NCBI GenBank assembly: GCA_020638695.1
Contig: JACKIB010000007.1
Coordinates: forward strand, 186,001 to 250,000
Source of the DNA: Planctomycetota bacterium
GTDB lineage: Bacteria > Planctomycetota > UBA1135 > UBA2386
DNA: 64,000 nucleotides
Reading direction: 5' to 3'
Shown piece by piece: positions 43,185 through 51,677 of the stretch (its first letter is position 1; every line of letters begins with the position of its first letter). The translations under genes and the position numbers were made by a program. The notes below the pieces were generated by a model that saw only the letters and a program-made list of their open reading frames with translations, was not told where the DNA came from and did not search any database.

Positions 43185-44330
43185 ATGTCGGTCGACCCCC
43201 ACCGCACGGAGCGAGACGATTCGTCAGGACTGAACTCGGACGCTTCGGCCGCGATCGATCGCCGCCGCTTCGTGCGGCGTGCGGGCACCGCGGCGATGCT
43301 GCCCTGGCTGCCCAAGGTGTTGGGATCGTGCACGGCGACCCGCGCCGACTCGACCGCGGCCGCGGCTGTCCCGCCCCAGGGCCTGGGCAATGACTACCTC
43401 GTCCACGGCCTCACCGGGATGGCGCGCGCCTGCCAGAAGCCCGGTTGGTTCCAAGCGCACTGGGGCGCCGCGGTGCTGGCCGCGCACTACCTGTGCCGCG
43501 ACAACCCGCTCGACGCGCGGTTGGTGCGCGCGGTCCGCACCCAGGCGGACGCCCTGATCGACAAACAGGCGTTCTACTTCCGCCCGCTCGAGGGTGGAGC
43601 ACCGGACCCGCAGCTCACGGCGCGGGTTGCCGCGGCGCTCGAACAGCCGATCGCCGGGCTGCGGTCGCACGGCCACGCGGCGACGTTCGCCGCCCTCGCG
43701 CTGCGCGCACTCCGTGATGCCCCGAGCATGGCTACGCCACAGGTCGTCGACGGTCTGTGCGCCATCAGCCAGCGGATCGGTCGCAACCGCCCGCTACTCG
43801 ACCACGCGTTCAACCGGCAGCACCCACTCGAGGACTACGGCGACGAACGTTCGCTCGCCGAGGCGCTGTTCGCGTGCACGCTGCGGTACGAGGGCATCCG
43901 GTATCCCGGCTTTGCGGCGAACGCCGCGCGCCGGCCGAACTTCACCCACCAATCCACCTACACCGACGCGTTGATCCAGCTGCACCGCATGGGCTACCAC
44001 GACCTGGCACGCCGGGGCCACGCGGCGCATCGGATCTACGTCAACACCGCCCCGGCGAAGGACCTGCCGCGCGGTCGCCCGATGCACCCCCGTGCGCGGT
44101 TCGACGTGGTGATGTCGGCGGACTTCTGGGAGCTCGAGTCCAACATCCGCGCCTGGAGCGCCGACTTCAGCGACAAGGAGCGGATGGGCGACTGGCTGGT
44201 GGGGCACGTCTTCAAGGGGCTCTACGCGCTCGCGCGGCTGCGGCGCTTGGTGCACGACCCGGAGACGGTGCGCCGGGTCGACCAGATCGTGCTGGAACGC
44301 TACGTCGACCCCACCGTCGCCGGCGGCTAG
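43185..44330 (+). CDS. Tat-exported protein, unknown function
   Basis: The 381-aa protein has a twin-arginine leader, DRRRFVRRAGTAAMLPWLP (residues 25-43), with a cysteine after it (GSCTA) that could be lipidated. The mature part is almost all helical, with recurrent His and Tyr (TGMARACQKPGWFQAHWGAA, THQSTYTDALIQLHRMGYHD). I do not recognise a family. Export through Tat suggests folding or a cofactor before transport. It follows the GtrA-like gene closely; its stop lies at the edge of a degenerate palindromic repeat. Confidence 0.65.
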   Translation: MSVDPHRTERDDSSGLNSDASAAIDRRRFVRRAGTAAMLPWLPKVLGSCTATRADSTAAAAVPPQGLGNDYLVHGLTGMARACQKPGWFQAHWGAAVLAAHYLCRDNPLDARLVRAVRTQADALIDKQAFYFRPLEGGAPDPQLTARVAAALEQPIAGLRSHGHAATFAALALRALRDAPSMATPQVVDGLCAISQRIGRNRPLLDHAFNRQHPLEDYGDERSLAEALFACTLRYEGIRYPGFAANAARRPNFTHQSTYTDALIQLHRMGYHDLARRGHAAHRIYVNTAPAKDLPRGRPMHPRARFDVVMSADFWELESNIRAWSADFSDKERMGDWLVGHVFKGLYALARLRRLVHDPETVRRVDQIVLERYVDPTVAGG

Positions 44331-44357
44331 CTCGGAGTCTGCGCACTCGCCCGGCCC
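44327..44357 (+). repeat. Degenerate half copy of the palindromic repeat
   Basis: GCTAGCTCGGAGTCTGCGCA followed by CTCGCCCGGCC keeps the order and spacing of the half copy at 41349-41382. As there, the TAG stop of the preceding gene is within it. Confidence 0.45.
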
Positions 44358-44549
44358 GGACCATCCGCGACCGAGCTGCTGACGACTGCGCAAGGTCGCC
44401 GCCGGGTTTGGCTGACGGGCACAGTAGGAGCCCGCCCGGCGTCGGGGATTTCTGGCCAATCCGACCTACTCCCCGTCGCGGCGATCCCCTGGAGCTGGTG
44501 CACGCGCGGCACGACCGCCGCGCGCTGGACTGCGACACCGGAGACACCG

Positions 44550-45851
44550 ATGAAGACCCAGCTGATCCCCCTTCTCGCAGCCGCCTTGGCTGCTTCCGCC
44601 GCCACCCAGAGCCCGCTGGCGCCGTACGCCAACGACCTCGCCCTGCTGGCGAACCTCGACTCGACGACCGGTACCCCCATCGACAGCCTGCCGGGCACCA
44701 GGCTTCACCGTCACGCGTTGCCGGCACCCGCGGCACGACCGACTCCGCTGCTGCTACCCCCACCGGCGGTGGACCTCGACACGCTCAAGCAGAAGCTGAT
44801 CGACGAGTTCTCAGGGCGAGTGATCGGCTACGCGTTCGCCATCTCGAGGAACGGCGACATCCGCCGCGCCGGCGCCGGCGGCTACGCCCGCCGGCCGGGC
44901 GACGGCAACCTCGAGATGACCACCCATACGCGGGCCAACGTCGCCAGCGTCTCCAAGACCATCACCGCGATCGCGGTGTTGCAGTTGCTGGAGAAGAACG
45001 GTCTCACGTTGACCCACCGCATCGCCCCGCACTTGCCGCCGGCTTGGACGCGTGGCTACGGGTTCGCCAACGACAGCTCCGGTCTGACCTTCAAGGATCT
45101 GCTGAGCCACACCTCGGGACTACTGCAGCGATTCGACGGCATGACACAAGACCAGAAGGACAAGTGGAACAACGACTGGGACGGCCTCGAGTTCATCGCC
45201 CGCAAGGGCGTCAAGGCCGCCGACGTCGGCAAGTACGGCTACAAGAACGCCAACATGTCGTTCTTCAAGATCATCATCCCGATCCTGTGGATGAAGTCGC
45301 TGAACAACCCTTGGCAGAACATGGACGCAGCGACCGCCGGCATCCTGCACATGGCGTACATCACCAACTACGTGTTCGCGCCCGCCGGCATCACTTCGTC
45401 GGTCGGCTGCTACTCGCAGCCGGACGTGCGGTTCGCCGCCGCCTACGACATCTATGACGTCGCCGTGCCGACCTCGCCCGGAAACCTGTTGTTCCGCGAC
45501 TTCCCGTACTGCGGTGGGCACTCGAACTGGCACCTGTCGGTCCGCCAGCTCTGCAACATCGCGATGCACGCCGACACGTCGAACTATCCGTTCATCCCCA
45601 AGGCCAATCAGCTGTTGTCCAACCAGGCCGCGTTCGCCCGCGACCAGTTCAAGCTCGGCTGGGACCGCAACTCCGGCAGCGGGAAGTACTGGCACGGCGG
45701 CCTGCTGTTCGCTGGCGCCAACCGAGAGATGTCGGCTGCCGTCGTCAAGCTGCCGGACGGCATCAACGTGGCGGTGATCGCCAACTCCGCGTCGACCGAC
45801 GGTCGATCGCCGGCCAGCAAGATCCTCAGCGCCTACGCGAACAGCCTGTAG
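44550..45851 (+). CDS. Secreted serine hydrolase (class C beta-lactamase fold)
   Basis: The 433-aa protein has a signal peptide (LIPLLAAALAASAATQ) and a beta-lactamase/DD-peptidase domain from about residue 75. Catalytic blocks are SVSK (SxxK, near residue 133), YKNAN (YxN, about 232) and HGG in YWHGGLLF (KTG position, about 385). Such proteins hydrolyse peptidoglycan peptides, esters or lactams; specificity is unknown. An insertion of about 60 residues around NNPWQNMDAATAGILHMAY is not typical of small family members. ATG 44550 has GGAGACACCG upstream. Two palindromic elements follow the stop. Confidence 0.8.
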   Translation: MKTQLIPLLAAALAASAATQSPLAPYANDLALLANLDSTTGTPIDSLPGTRLHRHALPAPAARPTPLLLPPPAVDLDTLKQKLIDEFSGRVIGYAFAISRNGDIRRAGAGGYARRPGDGNLEMTTHTRANVASVSKTITAIAVLQLLEKNGLTLTHRIAPHLPPAWTRGYGFANDSSGLTFKDLLSHTSGLLQRFDGMTQDQKDKWNNDWDGLEFIARKGVKAADVGKYGYKNANMSFFKIIIPILWMKSLNNPWQNMDAATAGILHMAYITNYVFAPAGITSSVGCYSQPDVRFAAAYDIYDVAVPTSPGNLLFRDFPYCGGHSNWHLSVRQLCNIAMHADTSNYPFIPKANQLLSNQAAFARDQFKLGWDRNSGSGKYWHGGLLFAGANREMSAAVVKLPDGINVAVIANSASTDGRSPASKILSAYANSL

Positions 45852-45853
45852 GG

Positions 45854-46022
45854 CTAGTGGGGTGTGTCCGAAGTTCGTTGCATAAGTCGTCGAGTCATGC
45901 GGTTCGCTCGCAAGGAGCTGCGACGACACGCTTTGTTGGTGGACAAGCTGAGGAGCTGCGACGCCGCGAGCGGGCCGTAGGGCCGGCGACTTATGTGACC
46001 AACTTCGGACACACCCCACTAG
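45854..46022 (+). repeat. 169-bp palindromic element, copy 1
   Basis: The ends are 36-bp inverted arms beginning CTAGTGGGGTGTGTCCGAAG, with 33 of 36 matching positions. The interior has GGTTCGCTCGCAAGGAGCTG and GTTGGTGGACAAGCTGAGGA, shared with copy 2. It lies between convergent genes. Confidence 0.85.
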
Positions 46023-46187
46023 TGCCCCTCGTCTGAAGTTCGCAGCACATGTGGCTGCGTCAGTCGGTTCGCTCGCAAGGAGCTGCGACGACACGGCCTG
46101 TTGGTGGACAAGCTGAGGAGCAGCAACGCAGCGAGCGGATCCAATGGCCGGGCACATGTGCTGCGAACTCCGGACGCCGGGCACTAG
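46019..46187 (+). repeat. 169-bp palindromic element, copy 2
   Basis: Same length and interior as copy 1, but with different arms (CTAGTGCCC ... AAGTTCGCAGCACATGTG and their complement). It shares the CTAG at 46019-46022 with copy 1, so the two copies abut through that tetranucleotide. Confidence 0.85.
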
Positions 46188-46352
46188 GGGCCGGAACTAC
46201 CGCGCGATCGCATCCACTCGATCGCGCGCGTTCGGGACACGGGTCGGCGCGGGTGGTGAACTCGGGCCGATCCGCGGGGCCGCGCCGACCCCGATGTTGC
46301 GCAACCTGACCAGAGTTCGTAGTTCGGCACCCGGCCGGACGACGAAGCCACG

Positions 46353-46616
46353 TCAAGGGTCCTCCTCCACCGCACCGCGGCGCAGGACCCGCGCGACCTC
46401 CTGCATCAGCAGGCTCAGGCCGTCGTCACCGCACTCGAGCGACTCGAGCCACGCGGCGCACCGTTCGCGCTCGGCCTTGGCGCCGACCCGCTCGGCCTCG
46501 CGCAGCGCCCGGGTCAACTCCGCGTCGCGCTCGGTACGGCGCTTGATCCGATCCAGCATCTTGATCAGGCGTGCGAGCCGCCGCTCGAGGTCGGGATCGT
46601 GGGTCGGGTGGTCCAT
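46353..46616 (-). CDS. Small coiled-coil protein, unknown function
   Basis: The 87-aa protein is highly charged and helical (LERRLARLIKMLDRIKRRTE, ALREAERVGAKAERERCAAW), probably a coiled coil. No leader, no family recognised. ATG 46616 is the only good start. It lies downstream of the methyltransferase gene in the same direction with a 54-base gap and could be in its transcript. Confidence 0.55.
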   Translation of the reverse strand: MDHPTHDPDLERRLARLIKMLDRIKRRTERDAELTRALREAERVGAKAERERCAAWLESLECGDDGLSLLMQEVARVLRRGAVEEDP

Positions 46617-46670
46617 CGCTGCGCGGTCAGGATAGCCTCCGACAGTGCGGTGTGTCCCGACCGCGTCGGA

Positions 46671-47747
46671 TCAGGACACGTGTGCGCTGCCCGCCAACCA
46701 CTCCTCGGACACCGCTGGATCCCCCTTGCGGCGGATTCGGTAGTGCGAGACGAACCACTCGCTGCCGGAACGGAAGCCCCACAATTCGGCACAGGCGAGG
46801 AAGAACACGCGCCACGAGTTGGCCACCGCCGCCGCACGCCCGCCGTGCAAGGGACGCAGCGCGGACTCCACCGCGGCCCGGTTGCGGTCGTGGTTGCGCA
46901 GCCAAGCCTCGGCCGTTCGCGCGTAGTGGCGGCCATCGACCCGCCAGTGGCGCTCCACCGCCAGGTCGTCCTGGAGGTAGAGCGGCTGCGAGTCGGCCGG
47001 CATCTGGCCGCCGGTGAAGAAGTGACGCGCCATCCAGTCGCCGTCGCCGTCGACCGTGAACGGGTAGCCGACTGCACGGTGGGTGAACACGTGCAGGAAG
47101 ATCCGACCATCGGGTGACAGCCAGCGCGCCATGCGGTGGAACATCTCCCGCCAGTTGCGCAGGTGCTCGAACATCTCCACCGAGAACACTCGGTCGAACG
47201 TCGCCCCGGGCTCGAAGGTCGCCACGTCGGCGGTGACCACCGTCAAGTTGTCGAGACCACGCGCGTCGCGCTGCCGTTCGATGTGCTGGCGCTGGCCGTG
47301 CGAGTTGCTGACCGCGGTGATCCGGCAGCGCGGGTAGCGTTCCGCCAACCACAGCGAAAGGGACCCCCACCCACAGCCGAGCTCCAGCACGCGCATCCCG
47401 TCGCGCAGCAGGTTGCGCTGGCAGGTCAAGTCGAGCATCGCGGCTTCGGCCTGCTCGAGGGTGCTGTCGTCGTGCGACCACAGGCCGCACGAGTACTTGA
47501 GGTGTGGACCGAGCACGTGTCGGTAGAACTCGGCAGGCACCTCGTAGTGTTGGGCGTTGGCTGAGTCCTGGTCGACCGCGATGGGCGATCGGTCCATCTC
47601 CTCGAGCCACGCCACCAACAATTGTTGTTGGCGCTCGGCGTCGCCGTCGCCGAGGTGGCGCAAGCGCCGGCGCAGGAGCCGGCGAATACCCAGACGGACC
47701 AGGTGATCGGGGAGCAGTCCGCGTTCGAGAATCGCTTCGGTCAGCAT
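46671..47747 (-). CDS. Cyclopropane-fatty-acid-synthase family methyltransferase
   Basis: The 358-aa SAM-dependent methyltransferase has HYEVPAEFYRHVLGPHLKYS-CGLW, the CFA-type lipid-site block, then the SAM loop VLELGCGWGSLSLW (about residues 120-133) and SVEMFEHLRNW. The family adds a methylene or methyl group from SAM to the double bond of membrane phospholipid acyl chains. It is distinct from the second CFA-type enzyme at 51674, being closer to the plant/bacterial branch with a short N-terminus. The gene is 15 bases downstream of the DUF1295 gene, a common pairing. Confidence 0.85.
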   Translation of the reverse strand: MLTEAILERGLLPDHLVRLGIRRLLRRRLRHLGDGDAERQQQLLVAWLEEMDRSPIAVDQDSANAQHYEVPAEFYRHVLGPHLKYSCGLWSHDDSTLEQAEAAMLDLTCQRNLLRDGMRVLELGCGWGSLSLWLAERYPRCRITAVSNSHGQRQHIERQRDARGLDNLTVVTADVATFEPGATFDRVFSVEMFEHLRNWREMFHRMARWLSPDGRIFLHVFTHRAVGYPFTVDGDGDWMARHFFTGGQMPADSQPLYLQDDLAVERHWRVDGRHYARTAEAWLRNHDRNRAAVESALRPLHGGRAAAVANSWRVFFLACAELWGFRSGSEWFVSHYRIRRKGDPAVSEEWLAGSAHVS

Positions 47748-47762
47748 CACGAGTGGCCGCGC

Positions 47763-48569
47763 TCACGCGGCGCGGGGGAACCAGGGAAAGAAGCGGTTGG
47801 TCTCGCGCTGGTAGCGCCGGTAGTCCTCGCCGCGGCTCGCCAGCGCCTGGCGCTCGACGTGCGGAATGCCCGAGACCGCGTGCAGAAGGCCGAACAGGAT
47901 GGTGGGCGTGAGCAGCGCGAGCCAGCCCTGCGGGGCCGGCGACGCGAGGCCGGCCACCCCGCACCAGTGCAGCCACTCGCCGAAGTAGTTGGGATGGCGG
48001 CTCCAGCGCCACAGGCCAGACCGGCACGTGCGGCCCCGCGCCGCAGGATCGGCGCGATGGCGGGCCAGCTGTCGGTCAGCGAGGGCTTCCACGAACAGCC
48101 CTGCCGCGGCGACCGCGAGCGCTACGCCTTGGAAGGGCCCGAGCGCCTGGACCTGATGTCGAGCCCAGAGCACGTAGGGCAACGCGAACGGCAACACGAC
48201 GAGGGCCTGTGCCTGGTAGACCCAGAAGAAGCCGCTTCGCCAACGCTCGCCGAAGTGCTCACGAAGGGCGCGGTATCGGCCGTCCTCCCCGCGACCCGAC
48301 CAGACTCGGTCGCGCAGCAGATGCAGTACGAGGCGGCCTGACCACAGCGTCAGGACCGCCGCCGCCGCGCCGCGTTGGAGCCACGAGCCCGAGCCGAGTG
48401 CGATCGCGGTGATCCCGACGGCGCCGACCCCGGCTGCCCAGGCGACATCGACCGAGGTCGCGTCCCGAGAGCGAAGCATCCGCCCCCACAGGAGAGCCAT
48501 GACGACCGCGAGAACCGCCCAGGCGGCGAGCAGGAACGTCAGGCCTGGAGTCGGCTGCGCATCGGGCAC
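47763..48569 (-). CDS. DUF1295 (steroid 5-alpha-reductase-like) membrane protein
   Basis: The 268-aa protein has about seven membrane helices. The C-terminal block GLWRWSRHPNYFGEWLHWCG and VERQALASRGEDYRRYQRET with FFPWFP is typical of DUF1295, related to steroid reductases and isoprenylcysteine methyltransferases. In many bacteria it is linked to CFA-type methyltransferases, as here, suggesting reduction or modification of acyl chains. The start is GTG 48569, 68 bases from the divergent desaturase start, so both directions may share a regulatory region. Confidence 0.85.
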   Translation of the reverse strand: MPDAQPTPGLTFLLAAWAVLAVVMALLWGRMLRSRDATSVDVAWAAGVGAVGITAIALGSGSWLQRGAAAAVLTLWSGRLVLHLLRDRVWSGRGEDGRYRALREHFGERWRSGFFWVYQAQALVVLPFALPYVLWARHQVQALGPFQGVALAVAAAGLFVEALADRQLARHRADPAARGRTCRSGLWRWSRHPNYFGEWLHWCGVAGLASPAPQGWLALLTPTILFGLLHAVSGIPHVERQALASRGEDYRRYQRETNRFFPWFPRAA

Positions 48570-48637
48570 GCGCGGGCATTCGCGCGCCGGGGCGAGGCGG
48601 ATGCATCCGCGCCCCCGGGCACGGCGAAGGGTGGCTC

Positions 48638-49591
48638 ATGGTGGCGTACGTCCCCCCCCTCCCCCGCTGGCTCACCTCGTTGCTGGCCCCGTTCGACAGC
48701 GAGCGCCGCAGCCGGCAGCCGTTCCCGGCGGAGCGGGAGGATCGCATCGAGTGGGGACGACTGCTGCCGTTCTTCGCGATGCATGCCGGGTGCCTAGCGG
48801 TGCTGTGGGTGGGCGTGAGCCCGATCGCGGTGGCCGTGGCGGCTGCGCTGTACCTCGCGCGGATGTTCGCGATCACCGCGTTCCTGCACCGCTGCTTCGC
48901 ACACCGCAGCTTCGCGACACACCGGGTGATGCGCTTCCTCGGCGCGCTGGTGGCCACGTCTTCGGCGCAGCGCGGGCCGCTCTGGTGGGTGGCGCACCAT
49001 CGGCGGCACCACCTGGAGTCGGATCGCGACGGGGACGCGCACTCGCCGCTGCGCCGCGGATTCTGGTGGTCCCACCTGTTCTGGTTCATGACGCGGCGCA
49101 ATTACCGCACGGACCACGCGCGCGTGCCCGAACTGACCCTCGTCCCGGAGCTGCGACTGCTCGACCGGTTCGACCTGCTGGTGCCGTTGGGCTTGGCGGC
49201 GCTGCTCTTCGGTGCCGGGGAGGTGCTCGCGGTCTCGGCGCCGTCGCTCGGGACCGACGGGATGCAGATGCTGGTCTGGGGGTTCTGCGTCTCGACCACC
49301 GCGTTGTTCCACGCCACCAGCGCGGTGAACAGTCTGGGACACACCCTCGGCAGCCGCCCGTTCCCGACCCGTGATGGCAGCCGCAACAGCTTCTGGCTCG
49401 CGTTGCTGACCCTCGGTGAAGGTTGGCACAACAACCACCATTGGCATCCCGCCTCGGCGCGGCAAGGTTTCCACTGGTGGCAGGTCGACCTCACCTACTA
49501 CCTGCTGCAGATGTTGGCGGCCTGCGGCGTGGTCTGGGATCTGCGACCCGTGCCGGCTCGCGCGCGTGCGGCCGAGGGGAGGGTCGCATGA
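48638..49591 (+). CDS. Membrane acyl-CoA/acyl-lipid desaturase
   Basis: The 317-aa membrane di-iron enzyme has the three His boxes HRCFAH (about residue 83), HHRRHH (about 122) and HNNHH (about 268). It introduces a double bond into fatty acyl chains, giving the substrate for the CFA-type methyltransferase three genes on. Length is normal. It starts at ATG 48638 and ends overlapping the next gene as ATGA, opening a four-gene coupled operon. Confidence 0.9.
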   Translation: MVAYVPPLPRWLTSLLAPFDSERRSRQPFPAEREDRIEWGRLLPFFAMHAGCLAVLWVGVSPIAVAVAAALYLARMFAITAFLHRCFAHRSFATHRVMRFLGALVATSSAQRGPLWWVAHHRRHHLESDRDGDAHSPLRRGFWWSHLFWFMTRRNYRTDHARVPELTLVPELRLLDRFDLLVPLGLAALLFGAGEVLAVSAPSLGTDGMQMLVWGFCVSTTALFHATSAVNSLGHTLGSRPFPTRDGSRNSFWLALLTLGEGWHNNHHWHPASARQGFHWWQVDLTYYLLQMLAACGVVWDLRPVPARARAAEGRVA

Positions 49592-50892
49592 GCCGAGGCG
49601 TGCACCCGCTCGCCGGACGGGCGCAGCGGATCGCCGTGGTCGGCACGGGGATCTCCGGCCTGTTGGCCGCCCGGCTGCTGCACGCACGTCACTCGCTCAC
49701 CGTGTTCGAGGCCGACGACCGCATCGGCGGCCACACGCACACCGTGCAGGTCGAACACGAAGGTCAGCGCTATGCGGTGGACACCGGGTTCATCGTGTTC
49801 AACGACCGCACCTACCCGAACTTCCGCGCCCTGCTGGGGCGGCTCGGCGTGGCCTCGCAACCGAGCGACATGAGCTTCAGCGTGCGCGACGAGCGGTCCG
49901 GGCTCGAGTACTGCGGCTCGTCCCTCAACTCGTTGTTCACCCAACGACGCAATCTGCTGCGGCCCTCCTTCCTGCGCATGGTGCGCGACATCCTGCGCTT
50001 TGGCCGAGAGGCGACCGCCGTGCTGGGGCCACCCGAAGACCAGCGCACCCTGGGTGAACTGTTGCGGGACGGCGGCTACGCGCGGAGCTTCATCGACCAC
50101 TACCTGGTGCCGATGGGCTCGGCGATCTGGTCCGCAGAGCCCGAACGGCTGCTGGCGATGCCCGCGCGCTTCTTCGTGCGGTTCTTCCACAACCACGGCA
50201 TGCTGGCAGTGCGCGGCAGACCGACCTGGCACGTGGTGCAGTCCGGCTCGCACGCCTACCTCGGGCCACTGGTGGCACCGTTCCGCGATCGGATTCGCAC
50301 CGGCGCGCCCGTGCAGCGCATCCTGCGCACACCGAACGGCGTGACGGTCCAGGTCGCGGGCCGTGCGCCCGAGTCGTTCGACGGGGTGGTCGTCGCGACG
50401 CACAGCGACCAGGCCCTGCGGCTGCTCGGCGACCCGAGTGGGGTGGAACGGGAAGTCCTGGGCGCGATCCCCTACCAGGAGAACGAAGCGGTGCTGCACA
50501 CCGACACGCGCCTGCTGCCCAGCCGCCGGCGCGCCTGGGCGTCGTGGAACTACCACCTCGGCCACGGTTCCGCCCGGGCGACCCTGACCTACCACCAGAA
50601 CCGGTTGCAGAACCTGCGGGCGCCCGTCGACTTCTGCGTCACCCTGAACCACAGCGACGCGATCGACCCGTCGCGGATCCTCCGCCGCATCCTCTACCAC
50701 CATCCGGTGTTCACCGAGGCTGGCGTGCGGGCGCAGGCCCGCCGCGGCGAGGTCAATGGAGTGCGGCGCACCTGGTTCTGCGGCGCATGGTGGGGCTACG
50801 GCTTCCACGAAGACGGTGTGAACAGCGCCCTCGCCGTGGCACGGGACTTCGGACTCGGGCTCGACGACCTCGGCGTCGAGGTGGCCGCGTGA
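49588..50892 (+). CDS. FAD-dependent oxidoreductase (amine-oxidase-like)
   Basis: The 434-aa protein has the FAD motif VVGTGISGLLAARLL near residue 16 and FEADDRIGGHTHTVQ near 45, and ends in GAWWGYGFHEDGVNSALAVA, the C-terminal FAD block. The family of NAD(P)-binding oxidoreductases with this end is regularly found beside DUF1365 and CFA-type genes. A role in oxidising or desaturating the methylated acyl chain is inferred from that context. It overlaps both neighbours by four bases. Confidence 0.85.
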   Translation: MSRGVHPLAGRAQRIAVVGTGISGLLAARLLHARHSLTVFEADDRIGGHTHTVQVEHEGQRYAVDTGFIVFNDRTYPNFRALLGRLGVASQPSDMSFSVRDERSGLEYCGSSLNSLFTQRRNLLRPSFLRMVRDILRFGREATAVLGPPEDQRTLGELLRDGGYARSFIDHYLVPMGSAIWSAEPERLLAMPARFFVRFFHNHGMLAVRGRPTWHVVQSGSHAYLGPLVAPFRDRIRTGAPVQRILRTPNGVTVQVAGRAPESFDGVVVATHSDQALRLLGDPSGVEREVLGAIPYQENEAVLHTDTRLLPSRRRAWASWNYHLGHGSARATLTYHQNRLQNLRAPVDFCVTLNHSDAIDPSRILRRILYHHPVFTEAGVRAQARRGEVNGVRRTWFCGAWWGYGFHEDGVNSALAVARDFGLGLDDLGVEVAA

Positions 50893-51677
50893 CGGCACCC
50901 GAAGCGAAACTGCACAGCTGCCTGTACGAAGGGACGGTGCAACACCGCCGCTTGCACCCGCGCCCGCATCGGTTCCGCTACGGGCTCTACCTGCTGTACC
51001 TCGACCTCGACGAACTGGAGCAGGTGTTCGCCGGCCGGTGGCTGTGGTCCTGCCGCCGCTTCGCCCCCGCGTGGTTCCGGCGTGACGACTACCTCGCACC
51101 GACCGACAAGCCGCTCGATCACGCGGTGCGCAACGAGGTGCTACGGCTCACCGGGCGGCGACCAGACGGTCCGATCCGGCTGCTGACCCAACTGCGCACC
51201 TGGGGATGGCTCGCCAACCCCGTGTCGTTCTACTACTGCTTCCGGCGCGACGGCCAGCTCGACGCGGTGCTGGCGGAGATCACCAACACGCCGTGGGGCG
51301 AGCGGCACTGCTACGCGGTTGCCGCGGGGCCGGCGGGCGCGGCGCCGGGCACGACGCTGCGCCGGGGATTCGCCAAGCAATTCCACGTCAGCCCGTTCCA
51401 ACCGATGGAGCTCGACTACGACTGGCGACTGTCGGTACCCGGGGAACGGCTGCGCGTGCGGATGGCCAACCGGTTCGGCGGCCAGCGGTTCTTCGACGCA
51501 TCGCTGCGGCTGAACCGTCGACCGATCAGCGGGCCTGCCTTGGCGCGCGCCCTGCTGCGCTGGCCCGGGATGTCGGTGCGCGTCAGCGTCGGCATCTACT
51601 GGCAGGCCCTCCGACTGTGGTGGAAGGGCACCCCGTTCCACGTGCATCCTCGCAAGCGCGTCGAGGCGCTCCCATGA
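50889..51677 (+). CDS. DUF1365 protein
   Basis: The 262-aa protein starts with GTG 50889 overlapping the previous stop (GTGA). It has the DUF1365 blocks YEGTVQHRRLHPRPHRFRYG, LRTWGWLANPVSFYYCF and FAKQFHVSPFQPMELDYDWR. The family has no proven reaction, but it nearly always lies between a FAD oxidoreductase and a CFA-type methyltransferase and is thought to act on modified fatty acids. The stop overlaps the next start as ATGA. Confidence 0.88.
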   Translation: MTAPEAKLHSCLYEGTVQHRRLHPRPHRFRYGLYLLYLDLDELEQVFAGRWLWSCRRFAPAWFRRDDYLAPTDKPLDHAVRNEVLRLTGRRPDGPIRLLTQLRTWGWLANPVSFYYCFRRDGQLDAVLAEITNTPWGERHCYAVAAGPAGAAPGTTLRRGFAKQFHVSPFQPMELDYDWRLSVPGERLRVRMANRFGGQRFFDASLRLNRRPISGPALARALLRWPGMSVRVSVGIYWQALRLWWKGTPFHVHPRKRVEALP

